Assembly: GCA_030583925.1 (NCBI GenBank)
Contig: CP129482.1
Coordinates: 2,232,001-2,296,000, forward strand
Reading direction: 5' to 3'
DNA length: 64,000 bases
Source: Anaerolineales bacterium
GTDB taxonomy: Bacteria; Chloroflexota; Anaerolineae; Anaerolineales; Villigracilaceae
The notes under the pieces are model-generated. The model was given only the letters and a program-made list of their open reading frames with translations. It searched no databases and was not told the DNA's origin. This document shows, one piece after another, positions 8,442-16,155 of this stretch. The position numbers were made by a program, and so were the translations under genes. Every line of letters begins with the position of its first letter. Position 1 is the first letter of the stretch.

Positions 8442-9503
8442 ATGAAGAAAAAACATTTACTGGCAATGGTCTTTGCTTTCTTTCTATTCGCCTGCCAGCC
8501 AACAGCCTCGCAGACGGTCACGATCGTTGACGGTGAAAAAATCATCACACGACAAACAAATGAACGCATCCCTCTGGCGATACTGAACGATGCGGGGATT
8601 ACGCTCGGACCAAATGATATCGTCCTCATAAATGGAATTTCAAATCCACTTGATCTACCGATTACCAATGACCCAATTACTTTGCAAATCCGCCGCGCGG
8701 GGACTGTTGAAACGCCCACCGCTCAACCTCCTTCAACCAGACTCACCATCACCTCGAACGGAAAAACGATGCAGATCGAATCCTCCGCAGGGACGGTTGG
8801 CGCGGCGTTGGCTGAGGCTGGGATTCCGCTGATGGGGCTGGATTACAGCCTCCCGTCCGAGAATGAACCGCTTCCCGCCGACGGGAATATCAAAGTGGTG
8901 CGAGTCAGCGAATCCGTTTTGCTCGCGCAAAAGCCAATCCCCTTCACCAGCGAATTGACTCAATCCGCCGAAGTCCCGCTCGACCAGACGCAAATTTTGC
9001 AACCCGGCGAAACCGGGCTGACGATACAACGCATCCGAATCAAATATGAGGATGGCGTGGAAGTTGCGCGCGTCACCGAAGACGAGACCGTTGTGCGCCC
9101 GCCGAAGAACCGTGTGTTGGGCTACGGCACGAAGATCGAGGTCAAGACCGCTGTTGTGGACGGAGTGACCATCGAATATTGGCGCGCCGTGCAAATGTAT
9201 GTCACTTCGTACTCGCCGTGCCGTTCGGGCGGCGACAAATGTTATTCGGGCACATCGAGCGGCGCGACGGTAAAAAAAGGCGTGGCGGGCATGCGCTATG
9301 ATTGGTACCTCGTGATGGGCGGGCAACCGTTGTATATTCCCGGTTATGGCTTTGCTACTGTGGAAGACGTGTGCGGCGGCTGTGTCGGCAAACCGTGGAT
9401 TGACGTAGCATACAGCGATGCCGATTACGTGCCGTGGAGTTCGTGGGTCACTGTCTATTTTCTAGCGCCGGTACCGGCAAATATTGTCTACGTGTTGGAA
9501 TGA
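8442..9503 (+). CDS. Lipoprotein with DUF348, G5 and 3D domains (YabE/Rpf-like)
   Basis: A 353-residue lipoprotein with lipobox LFAC (Cys18). Two ubiquitin-like DUF348 repeats (about 25-85 and 105-165) are followed by a G5 domain (about 165-245) and a C-terminal 3D domain (about 250-350). This is the arrangement of YabE-type wall-active proteins, where the 3D (MltA/EXLX-like) barrel is thought to be a lytic transglycosylase. In the 3D domain DVCGG and IDVAYSD are clear, but the first aspartate of the family is replaced in TSYSPC. The LCP gene follows almost directly, fitting a role in cell-envelope building. Confidence 0.88.
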   Translation: MKKKHLLAMVFAFFLFACQPTASQTVTIVDGEKIITRQTNERIPLAILNDAGITLGPNDIVLINGISNPLDLPITNDPITLQIRRAGTVETPTAQPPSTRLTITSNGKTMQIESSAGTVGAALAEAGIPLMGLDYSLPSENEPLPADGNIKVVRVSESVLLAQKPIPFTSELTQSAEVPLDQTQILQPGETGLTIQRIRIKYEDGVEVARVTEDETVVRPPKNRVLGYGTKIEVKTAVVDGVTIEYWRAVQMYVTSYSPCRSGGDKCYSGTSSGATVKKGVAGMRYDWYLVMGGQPLYIPGYGFATVEDVCGGCVGKPWIDVAYSDADYVPWSSWVTVYFLAPVPANIVYVLE

Positions 9504-9507
9504 CCTC

Positions 9508-10638
9508 GTGACTCGTTTTCAAAAAGCCGCGCTTTCCTTCCTAATCGTCGTTGCTATTGGATTAACTGCCGCCAGCGCTTGGATATATTTCACCAAGTGG
9601 CAAACGCCTCTCGGACCTCCCTTGCAACTGCCTGCCCAAACTCAACTTCAACTCGCCGCTACATGGACGCCGGATCCGCGCGCGACCAACACGACGCTTG
9701 CTTCCGTTAATGAACCGGTAAAATCACCGCCACCCGGCGCGTCATGCGGCGTAGAATCAGTCATGTACCTCCTGCTCATCGGCAGCGACTCGCGCGGCGA
9801 CGCGTACCAATACGGGCTGGCGGACGTCATCCGCATCGCGCGTGTGGATTTTGTGAACGAAAAAGTCACCGTGCTTGAATTCCCGCGCGACCTGTGGGTG
9901 GAAATACCGGACATCGCCGATAACTTGAACGGACAGGATCACGAAAAATTAAATCAATCCTACCTGTACGGAAATCCCGGTTTTGGCTACAGCGCCGACC
10001 CCGCGCAAGGACCCGGCTTGTTGGCGCGCACCCTCGCGCTCAACTTCGGCGCGCGCATTGACCATTACGCGGCAGTCAACATGCGCACGTTCGTCAATAT
10101 CGTCAACGCGGTAGGCGGCATTGACGTGTACCTCCCCGAACCGGTGGACGGACGCACGGCGGAAGATTTGAGCAGTCGTCTCGTTTTCCCCGCCGGTCAA
10201 CTTCACCTGATGGGAGACCGCGCGCTCACGCTAGCGCGCATCCGCATCGAGGGCGGGTTCGCCCGCGCGGAGAATCAAAACCGCGTGTTGTGCGCCCTGC
10301 GCGACCAACTCGCCAGTCCCGAAGTGATCGAAGATATCCCCGCGCTGATCCAATCATTTCAAGACAACGTTCAAACCGATCTCAGCCCGGAGCAAATCAG
10401 CCAACTGGCTTGCATCGGAACAAGAATTGAACCGGGAGATATTCGCTTTGTCGATTTTCCCGAAGAGTTGTTTAACGTGACGCGCGAGTACGACGCGGTC
10501 TTCGGCAAAGAAGTGTCCATCGTCAAAACGGATTTCAAAATCCTGCGCGAGTACGTGACGCAATTCAACGACGGCGCTTGGTCATCATCCGCCGGCGCGC
10601 CTGAAAACTCGAATGGCGAGGTTCCGTTTTGCCCGTGA
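9508..10638 (+). CDS. LytR-CpsA-Psr (LCP) family protein
   Basis: About 376 residues from GTG 9508, chosen because it lies 4 bases after the preceding stop with GGAA 8 bases upstream; TTG 9484 is the alternative. An N-terminal membrane anchor is followed by the LCP domain: LIGSDSRGD, DVIRIARVDFVNEKVTVLEFPRDLWVEIP, DHYAAVNMRTFVNIVNAVGGIDVYLPE, and LTLARIR. LCP enzymes transfer lipid-linked glycopolymers to peptidoglycan or proteins using acidic and arginine residues in these motifs. It overlaps the ksgA start by 4 bases (GTGA), so the two are translationally coupled. Confidence 0.9.
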   Translation: MTRFQKAALSFLIVVAIGLTAASAWIYFTKWQTPLGPPLQLPAQTQLQLAATWTPDPRATNTTLASVNEPVKSPPPGASCGVESVMYLLLIGSDSRGDAYQYGLADVIRIARVDFVNEKVTVLEFPRDLWVEIPDIADNLNGQDHEKLNQSYLYGNPGFGYSADPAQGPGLLARTLALNFGARIDHYAAVNMRTFVNIVNAVGGIDVYLPEPVDGRTAEDLSSRLVFPAGQLHLMGDRALTLARIRIEGGFARAENQNRVLCALRDQLASPEVIEDIPALIQSFQDNVQTDLSPEQISQLACIGTRIEPGDIRFVDFPEELFNVTREYDAVFGKEVSIVKTDFKILREYVTQFNDGAWSSSAGAPENSNGEVPFCP

Positions 10639-11468
10639 AAAATATTCCGCATCTCGACGCCTCCGCGCTCATCAAACGCTTCGGCTTGCGCGCCGACAAA
10701 TCGCTCGGGCAAAATTTCTTGCAGGATGATTTCGCGCTCGAGTCGATCGTTTCCGCCGCGCAGATTCAATCAACGGATGTCGTGCTGGAGATCGGACCGG
10801 GCTTGGGAAGTTTGACTCGCTACTTGGCGGCTTCTGCCCGCGAAGTCGTTGCGGTCGAACTCGACGGGAGACTGCTTCAACCTCTTCAAGCGATTCTCGC
10901 CCCGCACGGCAATGTCCGCATAGTGCATGGCGATATTCTCAAACTCGCGCCGCACGAGTTGATCGCCGAGCAAGATTACATCGTCGTTGCGAATATTCCG
11001 TATTACATCACGTCAAAAGTCATCCGTCATTTACTCGAAAGCGAAGTCAAACCGCGCCGCATTGTGTTGACGATTCAAAAAGAAGTCGCCGAACGGATTT
11101 GCGCCAAGCCCGGCGACCTGAGCCTGCTCGCGTTGAGCGTGCAAGTCTATGGCGAGCCGCGCCTCGCGACGCGCATCCCTGCGGAGGCGTTCTTCCCCAA
11201 ACCCAAAGTAGACTCGGCTGTGTTGTGCGTGGAAATTTATCCATCCCCCAGGGTCGAACCTGAAATGCTCGACACATTTTTCAAGTTAACTAAAGCGGGT
11301 TTCAGCCAAAAGAGAAAGACGTTGCGTAATTCGCTCTCCGCCGGGCTGCACATTTCCCCCATACAAGCGGAAGAATTACTTCAACAAGCCAACATCGAGT
11401 CGCGCCGCCGAGCAGAGACGTTGAACATAGAAGAGTGGCAAATTTTGTGTCAGGAATTTAAAAAGTAG
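10635..11468 (+). CDS. rsmA: 16S rRNA dimethyladenosine transferase KsgA/RsmA
   Basis: About 277 residues. KsgA dimethylates two adjacent adenines near the 3' end of 16S rRNA using SAM. Motifs: SLGQNFL, EIGPGLGSLT (SAM binding), VVAVELD, VHGDIL, VANIPYYIT (catalytic motif IV) and FFPKPKVDSAV. GTG 10635 overlaps the upstream stop as GTGA, which favours it over TTG 10629. The stop codon lies at the edge of a family H palindrome (11465-11493) that may act as the terminator between this gene and the convergent operon. Confidence 0.96.
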   Translation: MKNIPHLDASALIKRFGLRADKSLGQNFLQDDFALESIVSAAQIQSTDVVLEIGPGLGSLTRYLAASAREVVAVELDGRLLQPLQAILAPHGNVRIVHGDILKLAPHELIAEQDYIVVANIPYYITSKVIRHLLESEVKPRRIVLTIQKEVAERICAKPGDLSLLALSVQVYGEPRLATRIPAEAFFPKPKVDSAVLCVEIYPSPRVEPEMLDTFFKLTKAGFSQKRKTLRNSLSAGLHISPIQAEELLQQANIESRRRAETLNIEEWQILCQEFKK

Positions 11469-11493
11469 TACAAGACAGTATCTTGCGCTACTG
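11465..11493. repeat. Family H palindrome at the rsmA stop
   Basis: An AGTAGTACAAGACAGTATC half is followed by its inverse ATCTTGCGCTACT. The perfect version of the same palindrome lies in the serS leader at 30976-31008. Confidence 0.6.
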
Positions 11494-11496
11494 GCA

Positions 11497-12348
11497 CTAA
11501 CTCCGGCTCAACAATTCCTTCTTGAGCTGATCCACGCTTGAATATTTTCCATATACCGATGGCATCTCAAAAACGTGAATGGCGAGCCGATTCGCTTTTT
11601 TCGAGGCTTGTTCGCGGTCGCTGAGCGGGTAGAAATAATCCAGCGATTGTTCGAGGCGGGACTTGATCTTATCCTGAAAAGGAAGCAATGTTGCCGGCGA
11701 AAGCACAACCACAAAATCCGAGGGTCCGAGATGACCGAGAAAATCCTCCGGTGAGCCGGTCTCTTTCAATGTGTTCTGGATCATTAGGCTGATGGCGCGC
11801 AACACATCGTCCGACGCGACGAAGCCATACGCATCTCGAAACGCCTGCAGATTCAGGATCGAAATATGAAGCAGCGACAATCCGCTTTTGTGGACGACAT
11901 CATTGAGGCGTTCTTCCACCAGCGCGCCCTCAGGGAGTCCGCTCACAGGGTTGGTCAGAGACGATTGACTGACGCGTTTCAAGGCATTGCGAACGCGCAG
12001 GCGTAGTTCCTGCACATCGAAGGGCTTGGTAATGTAATCGTCTGCGCCGACTTCGAAGCCCTGCAAACGATCCAAGCGATCCCTTTTTTCGGTGAGGAAG
12101 ATGATGGGAATTTCATGCGTGCGACGATCCGTGCGAATGCGCCGCGCCACTTCAAAGCCGTCAATATCGGGCAAGCGAATATCAAGAATGACGAGGTTGG
12201 GTAAAACCGTTTGAGCCGCGCGCACGCCGTCCTCCCCCCAGTTGACGGTGAAGACTTCATATCCCTGAACGCGAAAATACGCGTTCAACATTTCTGCGAT
12301 ATCTAGATCGTCTTCAACGATGAGTATCTTTGCCTTGGCGTCTGCCAC
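11497..12348 (-). CDS. Response regulator with degenerate GGDEF-like output
   Basis: A 283-residue protein. The receiver domain (1-120) has acidic pair Glu12/Asp13-14, phospho-acceptor Asp56, Thr86 and Lys108, so it should be phosphorylatable. The C-terminal part (about 130-283) has the fold rhythm of a GGDEF domain, but the signature is GPSDF (208-212), so diguanylate cyclase activity is unlikely and it may instead bind a nucleotide or a partner. It is the last gene of a three-gene operon with the V4R and Roadblock genes, 11 bp after the V4R gene. The cognate kinase is not in the window. Confidence 0.85.
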   Translation of the reverse strand: MADAKAKILIVEDDLDIAEMLNAYFRVQGYEVFTVNWGEDGVRAAQTVLPNLVILDIRLPDIDGFEVARRIRTDRRTHEIPIIFLTEKRDRLDRLQGFEVGADDYITKPFDVQELRLRVRNALKRVSQSSLTNPVSGLPEGALVEERLNDVVHKSGLSLLHISILNLQAFRDAYGFVASDDVLRAISLMIQNTLKETGSPEDFLGHLGPSDFVVVLSPATLLPFQDKIKSRLEQSLDYFYPLSDREQASKKANRLAIHVFEMPSVYGKYSSVDQLKKELLSRS

Positions 12349-12359
12349 GTCGCCCCCGC

Positions 12360-12995
12360 TTAGGTGATCGGTTCTTTTTGGATGACAAATTCACAAACCG
12401 CATCGCCGACGGCTACGCACTTGGATTCGTTGACGCGGAATTCGCTCCCGCCGGAAACCCATTTCAACGCTTCCTGCAACAATCCTGTCGCGAGATAGCA
12501 GACCGGTTTATCAGCATTCGTCCTGCCCCAACACACCGGGCATTTGTGAATCGTGTAAATGAACTCGGTGTCTTTCTCTTCGACCGTGCTGTGCTGGTCG
12601 CTTAACTGCGAAAATATTTTTGCAACTGCGGGTATGCCGATCTTCAATTTGGCTTGAAGAGGAAGCACAACGAAGGCAAGGTCTGCCGCGCCGGCTAAGG
12701 CGCCGAAATTCTTCAAGGCGTCTGAGAAGGTCGCCCGTCCGGCACGAAGCGCAAGACCGCGTCCGCCGCGTGGACCGTACATATCCTCCAGCGCGGAGCC
12801 GATCGCAGAAAGCTCGCCGAAGTCGAATCCTTTGTCGAGATTATCGGCAGGATAGTTTTCGATGTAGTTATTCATCCCCGCGAGGTTGAGGATGGCATTC
12901 AAGCCGTTTTTTCCCATCACCTCTTCGAGGGATTTGATGGTGATCAGACCAAATTTATTCGGGTAATACAGACCAGCCTTTTGAACGGGACTCAT
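12360..12995 (-). CDS. V4R-domain small-molecule-binding protein
   Basis: A 211-residue protein. The C-terminal half carries the V4R (4-vinyl reductase) domain, a ligand-binding fold also found in bacteriochlorophyll synthesis and in regulators. Cysteines at 152, 155 (CPVC), 166, 193 and 201 could coordinate a metal. The N-terminal third (YYPNKFGLITIKSLEEVMG, LSAIGSALEDMYGPRGGRGLALRAGRA) is the usual companion of this domain in Chloroflexota sensors. It sits between the Roadblock and response-regulator genes, with 11 bp gaps to both, so it is probably the sensor of that pathway (inference). Confidence 0.85.
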   Translation of the reverse strand: MSPVQKAGLYYPNKFGLITIKSLEEVMGKNGLNAILNLAGMNNYIENYPADNLDKGFDFGELSAIGSALEDMYGPRGGRGLALRAGRATFSDALKNFGALAGAADLAFVVLPLQAKLKIGIPAVAKIFSQLSDQHSTVEEKDTEFIYTIHKCPVCWGRTNADKPVCYLATGLLQEALKWVSGGSEFRVNESKCVAVGDAVCEFVIQKEPIT

Positions 12996-13006
12996 GGCAT
13001 CTCCGA

Positions 13007-13378
13007 TTAGATCAGTTTTGCGAGGTCTTCCGCGGCGCGGCGCATATCGAGAAAGATCAGACCCAACTTCGCCTGTTCGCGCGCCAACGCGGTAAGAACC
13101 GCCTCTTCCCCAACGGACATCAACACAACATAACCTTTTTCGCCTTTGATATACACTTGCTCAAGCGAACCCCGCCCCAATTCGGTTGCGATGCGTTCGC
13201 CGAGCGACAACATCGCGGCAGACATGGCGGAAACGCGATCCTCTTCTACCCCTTGCGGCAAAGCCGATGCGATGCTCAGACCGTCCACGCTGACCACGGC
13301 TGAAGCTTCGATGTCGGGCGACGAGGCTTGTAATTCGCGGAGACGATCCACCATTTGTTGTGTGCGTGACTTGGACAA
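13007..13378 (-). CDS. Roadblock/LC7-domain protein
   Basis: About 123 residues. The start is set at TTG 13378 because AAGGAGG lies 6 bases upstream, inside the longer frame that reaches 13402. The single Roadblock/LC7 domain (MVDRLRELQASSPDIEASAVVSVDG, then A-rich helix, then VLTALAREQAKLGLIFLDMRRA) usually regulates a Ras-like GTPase such as MglA, or dimerises as a scaffold. No GTPase gene is adjacent. It is the first gene of the operon with the V4R and response-regulator genes. Confidence 0.88.
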   Translation of the reverse strand: MSKSRTQQMVDRLRELQASSPDIEASAVVSVDGLSIASALPQGVEEDRVSAMSAAMLSLGERIATELGRGSLEQVYIKGEKGYVVLMSVGEEAVLTALAREQAKLGLIFLDMRRAAEDLAKLI

Positions 13379-13524
13379 AACAGCCCTCCTTAAAGGCTTC
13401 AAGCCGTTCTTGTGCGGCTGGAGTTTTGATTCAGCAGAACTATTTTAGATTAGGGGGTAAAAAGTGTCAAGCCAGCCCGCTCAAACTCTGTGAATCATAA
13501 CAGAAATGTAAATTTCGTTTCCAT

Positions 13525-13530
13525 TATAAT
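13525..13530 (+). promoter_or_regulatory. -10 box, nearly leaderless
   Basis: TATAAT ends 8 bases before the ATG at 13539, leaving a leader of about 2 bases. Confidence 0.5.
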
Positions 13531-13538
13531 CTCGCAAA

Positions 13539-14675
13539 ATGAAAAAACTTCTTCTCGTTCTGCCCCTATTCATCTTAAGTTTGAGCCTCGACCCACGCGC
13601 TTCTGCATTCGCGCAAACAGCCATCGAGTCAGACAGCGGAGCGGTCGTCTGCGCGCCGGACGTGTACCTCGCGGATCCCGGCGATTGTCTTCCGCTTGGA
13701 CCCTCTGTTTACATCACGGAAATGTCGAAACTGGGACTCACATTTCCGCCTCGCCCCCTCTCGGTTCGCAAACCGGACTTCAACTTGACTCAGCTCCCCT
13801 ACCGCTACTTCCACCTCAACGATGATTATGTGCCAGTATTAGACTCGCCCGCCGGAAATGAGATTGGCACGCCTTATGCGCTGGGCTTTGTATACGTCAC
13901 CTACATTGACCGCGTAGACACCGGGCACGGCATTTACTACATGCTCCCAAATGGAGGTTGGATTCCCGGCAAAGGCGCGCGCGTATCCGAAGTTTCCTCC
14001 TACCAAGGGCTAGAGATCAAATCCACGCCGGTCAACGCCTTTGGCTGGTCGTTCGAGTACATTCCCATCAAACGCGCGCCCGGCTATTTCACGCCGGAAA
14101 CAGGCTTATTCATCAACCCGCTCACCGATCTTTTTCAAGTGTACGATACCGCAAACGTAGACGGCGCAGACTGGAATCTGATCGGCCCAAACCAATGGGT
14201 GGAAGCGCGCAAAGTTGCCGTTGTCACGCCGAATACCACCGCTCCCGAAGGCGTAACTAATGGTCGCTGGATTGATGTCAACTTAGCCGAACAAACTCTT
14301 GCCGTCTACGATAACAATGAACTGGTCTTCGCCGCCGTCATCGCCAGCGGGCTCGAACCATTCTGGACGCGTCCCGGTCTCTTCCAGATCTATCAAAAGA
14401 AAGAGATCGAAACGATGCGCAACAACGACCCGACCGATTTTTATTACCTCGATAACGTGCCGTGGACGATGTATTTCGATAACGCGCGCGCCTTGCACGG
14501 CGCGTACTGGCGCACGCGTTTTGGGTACCCGCAATCACACGGGTGTATCAATCTTTCCGTCGGCGATTCGCATTGGCTATTCAACTGGGCGCACGAGGGA
14601 GATTGGGTCTACGTCCACGACCCATCGGGGTTAACTCCCACCGACCCGGCGCTGTATCATGACTGGGCATATTGA
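13539..14675 (+). CDS. Secreted L,D-transpeptidase (YkuD family)
   Basis: A 378-residue protein with an N-terminal signal peptide (cleavage near AFA-QT). A long N-terminal region with SH3-like character (about 85-230) precedes the YkuD domain (about 245-365), which contains WIDVNLAEQTLAVYDNNELVFAAVIASG, the H of ALHGAYWR and the active-site SHGCINLS with Cys336. L,D-transpeptidases form 3-3 peptidoglycan crosslinks or attach proteins to the wall. Together with the G5/3D and LCP proteins nearby this suggests a peptidoglycan-containing envelope. It is a single gene followed by tRNA-Asp. Confidence 0.92.
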   Translation: MKKLLLVLPLFILSLSLDPRASAFAQTAIESDSGAVVCAPDVYLADPGDCLPLGPSVYITEMSKLGLTFPPRPLSVRKPDFNLTQLPYRYFHLNDDYVPVLDSPAGNEIGTPYALGFVYVTYIDRVDTGHGIYYMLPNGGWIPGKGARVSEVSSYQGLEIKSTPVNAFGWSFEYIPIKRAPGYFTPETGLFINPLTDLFQVYDTANVDGADWNLIGPNQWVEARKVAVVTPNTTAPEGVTNGRWIDVNLAEQTLAVYDNNELVFAAVIASGLEPFWTRPGLFQIYQKKEIETMRNNDPTDFYYLDNVPWTMYFDNARALHGAYWRTRFGYPQSHGCINLSVGDSHWLFNWAHEGDWVYVHDPSGLTPTDPALYHDWAY

Positions 14676-14718
14676 CACAACGTTTTCCGCATGATAAACT
14701 CTCGCCCGCTGTTAGATT

Positions 14719-14792
14719 GGTCTCGTGGTGTAGCGGCCTAACATGCGGCCCTGTCAAGGCCGAGATCGCGGGTTCGAATCCCGTCGGGACCG
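14719..14792 (+). tRNA. tRNA-Asp (anticodon GTC)
   Basis: Acceptor GGTCTCG pairs with CGGGACC, the anticodon loop is CTGTCAA, and the T arm is GCGGGTTCGAATCCCGT. CCA is not encoded. Confidence 0.95.
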
Positions 14793-14795
14793 CCA

Positions 14796-14822
14796 AAAAT
14801 TCCTCCGCAACGGAGGAATTTT
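14796..14822 (+). terminator. Hairpin after tRNA-Asp
   Basis: AAAATTCCTCCG, a CAA loop and CGGAGGAATTTT form a 12-bp stem ending in T residues, a likely intrinsic terminator for the tRNA. Confidence 0.75.
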
Positions 14823-14843
14823 CATTTCACTTACCCGCTGTTG

Positions 14844-14849
14844 TACAAT
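14844..14849 (+). promoter_or_regulatory. -10 box, leaderless
   Basis: TACAAT ends 6 bases before the GTG start at 14856. Confidence 0.5.
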
Positions 14850-14855
14850 TGAAAC

Positions 14856-15596
14856 GTGACCCAATTCTTTGCTCGTGATTACTCCGGCTCCGCTTTCGAG
14901 TTCCTCGGCGCGGCGCATATCAGCGCGTTGATCGCTATTGTCGTCTTGAATCTTTTCCTTCTTCGCTTCAAGAACACGAACGATTCGACAAAGAACAAAG
15001 TCCGCTGGACGCTGGCATTGATCCTCCTGAGCAACGAGATCGTCTGGCACATCTGGAACTACGTTGTCGGCACATGGACAATTCAAACCATGCTCCCGCT
15101 TCACTTGTGCAGTCTACTCGTATGGACCGGCGCGCTGATGCTCATCACCAAGAACTACGCGATCTATGAGTTTATGTATTTTCTGGGAATCGGAGGCGCG
15201 ATCCAAGCGCTGGCAACCCCCGATCTTGGAATTTACGGTTTCCCGCATTTCCGCTTTTTCCAAACGTTCATCTCGCACGGACTGATCGTCACCTCTGCCA
15301 TCTACATGACGGTTGTCGAAGGCTACCGACCTACATGGAAATCCATCCTCAGAATCGCGGCCTGGATGAACGTCTACGTTGTCATGATTTACTTCGTCAA
15401 CACCGCCATCGGCAGCAATTACCTGATGGTCAATTACAAGCCGAATACGCCGAGCCTTCTGGACCTGCTCCCTGACTGGCCCATCTATGTCCTTTACATG
15501 GAAATCATCGGGGTTATCACCTGCCTGCTTCTATATCTTCCTTTCGCCATTAAAGACTGGCGCAATAAACATCAAGCGGACAAAGATCATGCCTAG
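14856..15596 (+). CDS. YwaF/TIGR02206-type integral membrane protein
   Basis: A 246-residue protein with about seven membrane helices. The motifs F-x-LGAAHISAL, NEIVWHIWNY, MLPLHLCSL, GIGGAIQALATPD, HFRFFQTFISHGLIV and TAIGSNYLMVNYKP match the TIGR02206/YwaF family of bacterial membrane proteins of unknown function. The conserved histidines in these motifs are intact. It starts with GTG and has no Shine-Dalgarno sequence, only a -10 box directly upstream. It is flanked by tRNA genes. Confidence 0.85.
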   Translation: MTQFFARDYSGSAFEFLGAAHISALIAIVVLNLFLLRFKNTNDSTKNKVRWTLALILLSNEIVWHIWNYVVGTWTIQTMLPLHLCSLLVWTGALMLITKNYAIYEFMYFLGIGGAIQALATPDLGIYGFPHFRFFQTFISHGLIVTSAIYMTVVEGYRPTWKSILRIAAWMNVYVVMIYFVNTAIGSNYLMVNYKPNTPSLLDLLPDWPIYVLYMEIIGVITCLLLYLPFAIKDWRNKHQADKDHA

Positions 15597-15737
15597 CGAC
15601 TTGAGCGCTTGCTTCAATCTTCTTTTGACGAGATCTAGAAAATTGAACGTCATCCCGCTAACGACAAACGCAGAATCGCTTTCTTGACAATCCCTCTCAC
15701 CCAAAGTAAAATTCCGCACGCTTAATAACTGAATATC

Positions 15738-15810
15738 GCCGAGATAGCTCAGTTGGTAGAGCACGCGACTGAAAATCGCGGTGTCCACAGTTCGATTCTG
15801 TGTCTCGGCA
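15738..15810 (+). tRNA. tRNA-Phe (anticodon GAA)
   Basis: Acceptor GCCGAGA pairs with TCTCGGC, the anticodon loop is CTGAAAA, and the T arm is CACAGTTCGATTCTGTG. First of three clustered tRNAs. Confidence 0.95.
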
Positions 15811-15835
15811 CTCTCGGCGATCGTTTGCCGAAATC

Positions 15836-15907
15836 GCGGGCGTAGTACAGTGGTAGTACGTCTCCTTGCCAAGGAGAAGGTCGTGGGTTCGAATCCCATC
15901 GCCCGCT
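15836..15907 (+). tRNA. tRNA-Gly (anticodon GCC)
   Basis: Acceptor GCGGGCG pairs with CGCCCGC, and the anticodon stem-loop is CTCCTTGCCAAGGAG. Lies 25 bp after tRNA-Phe. Confidence 0.95.
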
Positions 15908-15919
15908 CAGTTTTTTCAT

Positions 15920-15990
15920 GGCGTCGTGGCCAAGTGGTAAGGCAAGGGTCTGCAAAACCCTCACCACGGGTTCAAATCCCGTCGACGCCT
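15920..15990 (+). tRNA. tRNA-Cys (anticodon GCA)
   Basis: Acceptor GGCGTCG pairs with CGACGCC, and the anticodon stem-loop is AGGGTCTGCAAAACCCT. Lies 12 bp after tRNA-Gly. Confidence 0.95.
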
Positions 15991-16028
15991 CTTCCAATAC
16001 AGGAATTAGAGATTATTGAATGACAGTG

Positions 16029-16048
16029 GACGCCGAAAGGCGTCTTTT
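16029..16048 (+). terminator. Terminator of the tRNA cluster
   Basis: GACGCC, GAAA loop, GGCGTC, then TTTT: a short intrinsic terminator. Confidence 0.75.
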
Positions 16049-16075
16049 AGTTTTCCAATATCCGAAAAACAAATA

Positions 16076-16106
16076 TTGCCCCCTGAGGCATAGTTCGTTA
16101 TATAAT
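16076..16106 (+). promoter_or_regulatory. Promoter of the large sensor gene
   Basis: TTGCCC (16076-16081) and TATAAT (16101-16106) are separated by 19 bases. The leader is about 43 bases and has no clear Shine-Dalgarno sequence. Confidence 0.4.
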
Positions 16107-16155
16107 GTCATTACGAATCATCATTATGTAGACGATTCGCGCTAATCGAACACCG

